Assembly (NCBI GenBank): GCA_964557845.1 | Contig: CAZLBV010000179.1 | Span: 1-9,398, forward strand | Length of the DNA: 9,398 bases | Direction of reading: 5' to 3' | DNA from: CAZLBV01 sp964557845 | Lineage (GTDB): Bacteria; Acidobacteriota; Aminicenantia; Aminicenantales; Aminicenantaceae | Shown here: piece by piece, positions 5,268 through 9,398 of the stretch | Position numbering within the stretch: position 1 is the stretch's first letter | Layout of the letters: every line of letters starts with the position of its first letter | Translations under genes and position numbers: made by a program | Notes under the pieces: generated by a model | Seen by the model: the letters and a program-made list of their open reading frames with translations, nothing else | Told to the model about the DNA's origin: nothing | Databases searched by the model: none

Positions 5268-6329
5268 CTATAAATTGACCCCCAGTCCCGGCTCCTGGGA
5301 GGGATAGAGCACACCGTCTTTTAAAGTTACAGCGCCGGCGGCAGGGTCGCCTATCAAGTCTAAATGTCCATCCAGATCAGCATACATTACATTCGGCCTG
5401 GCCAGTGCAAAATGCAAACCAGCCGCGATTCCCAGTCCGGATTCATCCATGCATCCTACCATGACCTCATAACCCGCGGCTTTGGCTATTGAATTTATAT
5501 GCAGGGCTTGATATATCCCTCCTACTTTCATCAGTTTGATATTGATCATATCGACCAGGTCCCTTCTGGCCATCCGGAAGACATCGCGGATAGTCATCAG
5601 ACTTTCATCCGCCATTACAGGGATGGCAACCTGGCTCGATACCTTTCCCAGCATGTCAAGCTGATCCCTGGGTGTAGGCTGCTCCAGCAGCTCCAATTTG
5701 GCCGAACGGGTGGCTTTAACAAATTGTTTAGCCTGTTCCAGGTTGTATCCTTGATTAGCATCGAATCTCAACTCGACTGATCTCCCTACCACTTCTCTTA
5801 CCTTGATAAATTTTTCAATATCCTCACCCAGGTCTTTTCCCCCTTTGATCTTCAATGCCTTAAATCCTTGTTTGACCAATTTTTCTGCTTTCTGCAGGGT
5901 TTCATATAACGGAAGGATGCCTATGGTTATGCTGGTGCGGATGTGATCCCGGTAGCCGCCCAGAAGCACATACAAGGGAAGCGAGGCGACCTTACCGATA
6001 ATATCGTATAAAGCCATGTCCACCATTGCCCGGCAGGAAGGAAAATTTTGCAGGCTGTCGGATAATTTTTCCTGGATAAGGGCAATCCGTAAAGGATCGG
6101 ACTTCAACAACAGCGGTTTGACCACATCATCCCAATTTTGTAAGACTGTCTGAGAGGTTTCGCCCGTGACTTCAAGGTCAGGCGCGGCGCAGCCGAATCC
6201 TACGATACCTGTGTTTGTCTCGATCCTTAGGAATACATTAGTAGTAGTGGATATGGTCTCATAGGCAATGGTGTACGGCTCGGCCAACCGCATCTCAACC
6301 GGCCACACAGAAACTTTACTAATTCTCAT
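5268..6329 (-). CDS. dipeptide epimerase / N-acyl-glutamate racemase-like, enolase superfamily
   Basis: This 353-residue enzyme of the mandelate racemase/muconate lactonizing group should abstract and return an alpha proton via a Mg-bound enolate. Visible active-site residues are K160 and K162 (LKIKGG), metal ligands D190 (RFDANQGY), E216 (LEQP) and D241 (MADES), and K265 on the opposite face (INIKLMKVGG). GCMDESGLG (292-300) and the DLD at 318-320 match the features that bind the dipeptide ammonium group in L-Ala-D/L-Glu epimerases. Length is normal for the family. The ATG at 6329 has an in-frame TAA 9 bases upstream, so no earlier start is possible, and its ribosome-binding site is weak. 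It follows the MurL-like fusion by 55 bases that carry the 34-bp repeat. With a DUF1611 gene in the same group, an N-acetyl-D-Glu racemase (DgcA-like) role competes with Ala-Glu epimerase. Confidence 0.93.
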   Translation of the reverse strand: MRISKVSVWPVEMRLAEPYTIAYETISTTTNVFLRIETNTGIVGFGCAAPDLEVTGETSQTVLQNWDDVVKPLLLKSDPLRIALIQEKLSDSLQNFPSCRAMVDMALYDIIGKVASLPLYVLLGGYRDHIRTSITIGILPLYETLQKAEKLVKQGFKALKIKGGKDLGEDIEKFIKVREVVGRSVELRFDANQGYNLEQAKQFVKATRSAKLELLEQPTPRDQLDMLGKVSSQVAIPVMADESLMTIRDVFRMARRDLVDMINIKLMKVGGIYQALHINSIAKAAGYEVMVGCMDESGLGIAAGLHFALARPNVMYADLDGHLDLIGDPAAGAVTLKDGVLYPSQEPGLGVNL

Positions 6330-6354
6330 TGTAATTTACTCAATGTTTATCCTT

Positions 6355-6388
6355 ACCATCGGCATTTTTTATGAATAGTTCAGGTTAG
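6355..6388 (-). repeat. 34-bp dispersed repeat, copy B
   Basis: On the minus strand this reads CTAACCTG at the start and TAAAAAATGCCGATGGT at the end, 32 of 34 identical to copy A at 2819-2852 in the opposite orientation. It starts at the stop codon of the fusion gene and fills more than half of the 55-base gap before the epimerase. No inverted partner arm lies nearby, unlike copy A. Confidence 0.85.
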
Positions 6389-8778
6389 TAGCGTTTTTGA
6401 TATATCTCTTCCAAGGTCATTCCTTTAAGATCTTCCACAAAGGCAACCAGGTGAGCGATCATGATCTCCCAGAGCTTTTTTCCCTTTTCAGCGCTGGCCT
6501 TAGTCGGATCTCCCATTACACCGCTGTCAGAGATCTTTTCTGTGTGCGCATACCAAGACACGCTTCTTTTCGAGGTAAAATCAAGATAACGGTTGGAAAA
6601 TTTTGGTATGCTCTCATGAACCCGGTTCATCCTTACTAAATGCGGTCTGGTTGCCAGGGAGGTGCTGGTCTCGAATTCTCCAGCATGGACATCGTTAGGA
6701 GTCTCGATGTAACTGTAGATATCGACATCACTGCTTTCTCCGGAATCCACACAGGTGAATATCCTGGAATCCCGGTTGATCATCTGGGCCGCATAATTTA
6801 GAGCCGGGCTGTTGCCTCCGTGGCCGTTGATGATCACCAGCTTATTGATGCCGTTGCTCGCCACACTTATACCGATCTCATAAACCAGGCGGGACAAAGT
6901 TTCATTATTGATAGATACTGTTCCCGGAAAATCATCGTGATGATAAGAGACTCCATAAGATATCAAAGGAAGTACCAGCGGTTTGGGATCACTGCAGGCT
7001 TCGGCCACCCTCCTGGCCAGATATTCCGCATCAAAAGCGTCAACATCCAGTGTCAAGTGGGGCCCATGCTGTTCAATGGCGCCCACCGGTAAGATCGCCA
7101 GATCGACCTCTTTTACCCTGATATCAACTTCCGGCCATGTCAGCTCACCCCATAAACAGGTTTGTCTCAAGTTCTTTCCCACGGCTCCTTTTTTATTGTC
7201 CCGGCCCAGATCAATTTCAAATGGATAAGGCTGGTCGATCTGGGGATCTGTCATTGGATCGAAATCGACCCATTTTCTCCCCTCTTTTCTAACGGCGCCA
7301 TCCGCATATTCGAGGAATATTTTGATCAGTGGTTTCCTCAAGTCCTTGGGAATACCATTAAGCGGAGAACGGTCCGGACTGAATCTTATTTTTAAGATCT
7401 CCGGATGTTCTTTCAGGGTCTTCACTTTTTCGGGAGGAAAACTGATCAGATCTTTTTTATAGAGCATGAATTCCAGCTGCTCTTTGCCCGAACCTTCCTG
7501 ATGAACTCCCTTCTCGAGAATAGACCTCAGACAGCTTTCAATCTGTTCTTTCTTATATCCGCAGCGCGTGGGATCGGCATCGAGAGCCACCAGCATACCT
7601 ACGATCCGGCGGCATTTTTCACATCTGCCGCAGGGATAAACCCTGTCTTCTTCTTTATGGGCGGCATGGCAGGAGGTCTGAAATTGCTGCAGCTCGGGAT
7701 ACCGTTTCACCAGGATCTTTTCTATCAGCAGTTCAGACAAAAGCCTGAGGATGGATAATTGACTGATGGCCCAGCCTTTCTGCATGTAATACCGGGTGAG
7801 GGCTTCGTCAAAATAGCGGCTCTGATCATATAATCCATCATAATGAGTAATGCCCTTATGCGATAACCGGTTGGTGGTATCGTGTTCATCGCCGATTATC
7901 AGCCGGCCGATCCCCCGCTTGGGAAGGATCGGCAGCGCCCCGAACAAAAAAACCGCTACTGTCCAGAGCCTTATGGGATATTCATCCGACCGGACTCCGG
8001 CAAAATCCTGCCGGATAAAGGGCATATGACGCAGCATCCATGCAAAAACCCGGTCTGAATTCACCCAAACACGGGACGTATTCGGTATATTATCTTTAAA
8101 GTACCGGAACGTATTGATAGCCGTAAACCAGTGACGACCAGACTCATTGATAAAAACAGGGTGGACATCCTTTCCCAGTTCTCTTAACAGGCCAAAACTC
8201 AAGAGGCTGTCCTTTCCTCCGCTGGAAAGCACGCAGTGGCGGTCTTTATCCATGGTCCATAATTGCCATTTAAGCGGAATATTTTTTCCTGATCTTGAAT
8301 CCGGGAAGACCAGTTCCGCTGCACTATATTTTTTCTGTTTGATCACAGGAAGATCAGACACTTCTCCCATCAGAAATGGATTCGGTTCCAAAAATTTTTT
8401 TACATAGATCTCACGGGCGGTGTTTTCCGCCATGTCCCTTAAGAATCTTTGATCGATATTATCATAAACACCATGGAAGACGATCTTTTTACAGAACAAT
8501 CCATAATTAAGAGCGACTTGGGCCGCGATCATGGAGGCTAAATTCTGTGAGACAGAATCATCCGGCTGAAAAACTTCTTCTTCATAACTGTAGATCAGAT
8601 CGATCTGGTCTTCTTTATCTGCATAGCGAAGAGAATAGGGAGCCGTGAGTTTCTTGCCAGATAAAACCACAGGACCGATATGAAGCTCATCAAAAACCAC
8701 TAGTTTTAAGAGGGCATCCGCATCTTCATTGCCCTCAACATATTCCTGCTTCATATTTTTTTTCAATGTATTACCCAT
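6385..8778 (-). CDS. MurL-like PP-loop ATPase fused to creatininase-family amidohydrolase
   Basis: The 797-residue protein has two parts. Residues 1 to about 530 resemble MurL, the ATP-dependent epimerase that turns the terminal L-Glu of UDP-MurNAc-L-Ala-L-Glu into D-Glu. They comprise about 180 N-terminal residues, the PP-loop SSGGKDS (185-191), and a Cys cluster C370-x12-C383-x2-C386-x2-C389. The match to MurL is from memory of its layout (GGGKDS, then SSC...CGVCPKC). QueC shares the motifs but has the PP-loop at its very N-terminus. Residues about 540-797 are a creatininase-type metal hydrolase: E569 and H571 in GAIEQHGPH, D580, H653 in NGHGGN, and E701 in HAGEFETS. ATG at 8778 is chosen over 8784 because GAGG then lies 7 bases upstream. 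The DUF1611 gene ends 13 bases before it and the epimerase follows, suggesting an operon. The substrate is unknown. Confidence 0.9.
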   Translation of the reverse strand: MGNTLKKNMKQEYVEGNEDADALLKLVVFDELHIGPVVLSGKKLTAPYSLRYADKEDQIDLIYSYEEEVFQPDDSVSQNLASMIAAQVALNYGLFCKKIVFHGVYDNIDQRFLRDMAENTAREIYVKKFLEPNPFLMGEVSDLPVIKQKKYSAAELVFPDSRSGKNIPLKWQLWTMDKDRHCVLSSGGKDSLLSFGLLRELGKDVHPVFINESGRHWFTAINTFRYFKDNIPNTSRVWVNSDRVFAWMLRHMPFIRQDFAGVRSDEYPIRLWTVAVFLFGALPILPKRGIGRLIIGDEHDTTNRLSHKGITHYDGLYDQSRYFDEALTRYYMQKGWAISQLSILRLLSELLIEKILVKRYPELQQFQTSCHAAHKEEDRVYPCGRCEKCRRIVGMLVALDADPTRCGYKKEQIESCLRSILEKGVHQEGSGKEQLEFMLYKKDLISFPPEKVKTLKEHPEILKIRFSPDRSPLNGIPKDLRKPLIKIFLEYADGAVRKEGRKWVDFDPMTDPQIDQPYPFEIDLGRDNKKGAVGKNLRQTCLWGELTWPEVDIRVKEVDLAILPVGAIEQHGPHLTLDVDAFDAEYLARRVAEACSDPKPLVLPLISYGVSYHHDDFPGTVSINNETLSRLVYEIGISVASNGINKLVIINGHGGNSPALNYAAQMINRDSRIFTCVDSGESSDVDIYSYIETPNDVHAGEFETSTSLATRPHLVRMNRVHESIPKFSNRYLDFTSKRSVSWYAHTEKISDSGVMGDPTKASAEKGKKLWEIMIAHLVAFVEDLKGMTLEEIYQKRY

Positions 8779-8791
8779 AGTCATTCCTCAT

Positions 8792-9398
8792 TCAATTCTT
8801 AATAAACATCAACACCTTTTTGGCCAGTTCTTCGGCGCCATCAGTCAAAACGTCATAGGAAGGAAGTCCGGTGATGTTCTGGATCGCTGCACAGACATGG
8901 GGAATATCCTCAAGATCGAGGTCTTCATGATTGATGGTGACGGCAACTACAGGTTTGGATGATATATATTCGACAGCGCCGATCTGTTTTGAAAGGGGGT
9001 GGAGAGGATATCCTGGAAAACCGTCATACTCTTTTCTCGCCGGGGCATGCTGCAGCACGACTATATCAGGCCGGGCAGCCGCCAGGATCTCATAACCGCC
9101 GGGATACGCCGGGTTCATGAGGCTCCCCTGCCCCTCGATGATGATCACATCCGGATCTTCATTTTTCCAGGCTGTCCAGACAGCATGCTCGATCTCACCG
9201 GAGACAAAATCATTGACCAGACTATCAAAAACGGTCCCATACTTGGCACCTTGAAGCCATGCAGTCTGCCCGGTGCCCACCATCTCAGCTTTTTTCCCTA
9301 ATTTCTCCAGGGCTTGAATGAGAAGCCAGGCTGTGGTCCTTTTTCCCACAGCCGAATCTGTGCCCAAAATAGCTATCTTAAGGCAGGACACCTCCTCG
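8792..9398 (-). CDS. DUF1611 (DgcN-like) P-loop protein, probably partial at the window edge
   Basis: About 200 residues of the C-terminal domain of the DUF1611 family are visible. Numbering from the GTG at 9391, the P-loop is GTDSAVGKRTT (10-20), the family's own variant in which Ser/Thr does not directly follow the Lys. EGQGSLMNPAYPGG (86-99) and LQHAPARKEYDGFPGYPLHP (113-132) are further family-type motifs. As I recall, a member (DgcN) is a D-glutamate N-acetyltransferase working with an enolase-superfamily racemase (DgcA), like the one in this cluster. Full-length members have an extra N-terminal domain. The frame stays open past the GTG to the window edge (GAG GAG GTG), so the start is probably outside. 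The AGGAGGTG there resembles a ribosome-binding site but overlaps the GTG, leaving no proper spacing. The stop is 13 bases before the fusion gene. Confidence 0.88.
   Translation of the reverse strand, partial: EEVSCLKIAILGTDSAVGKRTTAWLLIQALEKLGKKAEMVGTGQTAWLQGAKYGTVFDSLVNDFVSGEIEHAVWTAWKNEDPDVIIIEGQGSLMNPAYPGGYEILAAARPDIVVLQHAPARKEYDGFPGYPLHPLSKQIGAVEYISSKPVVAVTINHEDLDLEDIPHVCAAIQNITGLPSYDVLTDGAEELAKKVLMFIKN

Noticed and set aside
5748..8400. Plus-strand open frames opposite the epimerase and fusion genes
   Set aside because: They are shadows of strongly supported minus-strand genes with intact catalytic motifs, and they have no starts or domains of their own.
7000..8778. QueC/QatC-type 7-deazaguanine or anti-phage system
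   Set aside because: The PP-loop and Cys cluster are shared with QueC, but about 180 residues precede the PP-loop and the overall layout fits MurL better. No queDEF, Qat or CBASS partner genes are present.

Overview
The window looks like chromosomal DNA from an uncultured, Gram-negative-type bacterium of moderate to low GC content. Two proteins carry Sec signal peptides, one of them resembling a small outer-membrane beta-barrel, and a YfgM-like membrane-anchored TPR protein is present. The spacers contain degenerate low-complexity blocks (GAGTGAAT-type, ATCCGAA-type and TTCTATCT-type) of a kind I associate with environmental candidate-phylum genomes such as Omnitrophota, WOR-3 or Brocadia-like planctomycetes. 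That placement is a guess. No rRNA, tRNA, CRISPR array, transposase or phage gene was seen.

Layout. Positions 1-744 carry no gene: a G-rich tract, an AT-rich stretch with an 8-bp inverted repeat and a small cluster of DnaA-box-like sites, then three low-complexity repeat blocks. Positions 745-2792 hold three minus-strand housekeeping-type genes: a site-2 (M50) membrane protease, a 2[4Fe-4S] ferredoxin with its own promoter and terminator, and a membrane-anchored TPR protein. Positions 2793-3144 are an intergenic island with nested inverted repeats and an odd GC-rich patch. Positions 3145-5054 hold two divergently transcribed exported proteins of unknown function, with a promoter for the plus-strand gene between them. 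Positions 5055-5267 hold a probable terminator and a second set of the low-complexity repeats seen at the left end.

The most interesting part is 5268-9398, a minus-strand gene group read from right to left: a DUF1611/DgcN-like P-loop protein (probably cut by the window edge), a 797-residue fusion of a MurL-like PP-loop ATPase to a creatininase-family amidohydrolase, and an enolase-superfamily dipeptide epimerase of the L-Ala-D/L-Glu epimerase/DgcA type. From family knowledge, the relatives of three of these four modules act on glutamate stereochemistry: D-Glu N-acetylation, ATP-driven epimerisation of a terminal L-Glu in a peptidoglycan precursor, and epimerisation of Ala-Glu or N-acetyl-Glu. 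The fourth is an amide hydrolase fused directly to the MurL-like module. My inference is an undescribed pathway that makes, recycles or breaks down a D-glutamate-containing peptide or N-acyl-glutamate. The substrate cannot be deduced from sequence alone.

A 34-bp intergenic repeat occurs once beside the TPR gene and once, inverted, between the fusion gene and the epimerase. Its core occurs a third time as the far arm of a 120-bp inverted-repeat structure.
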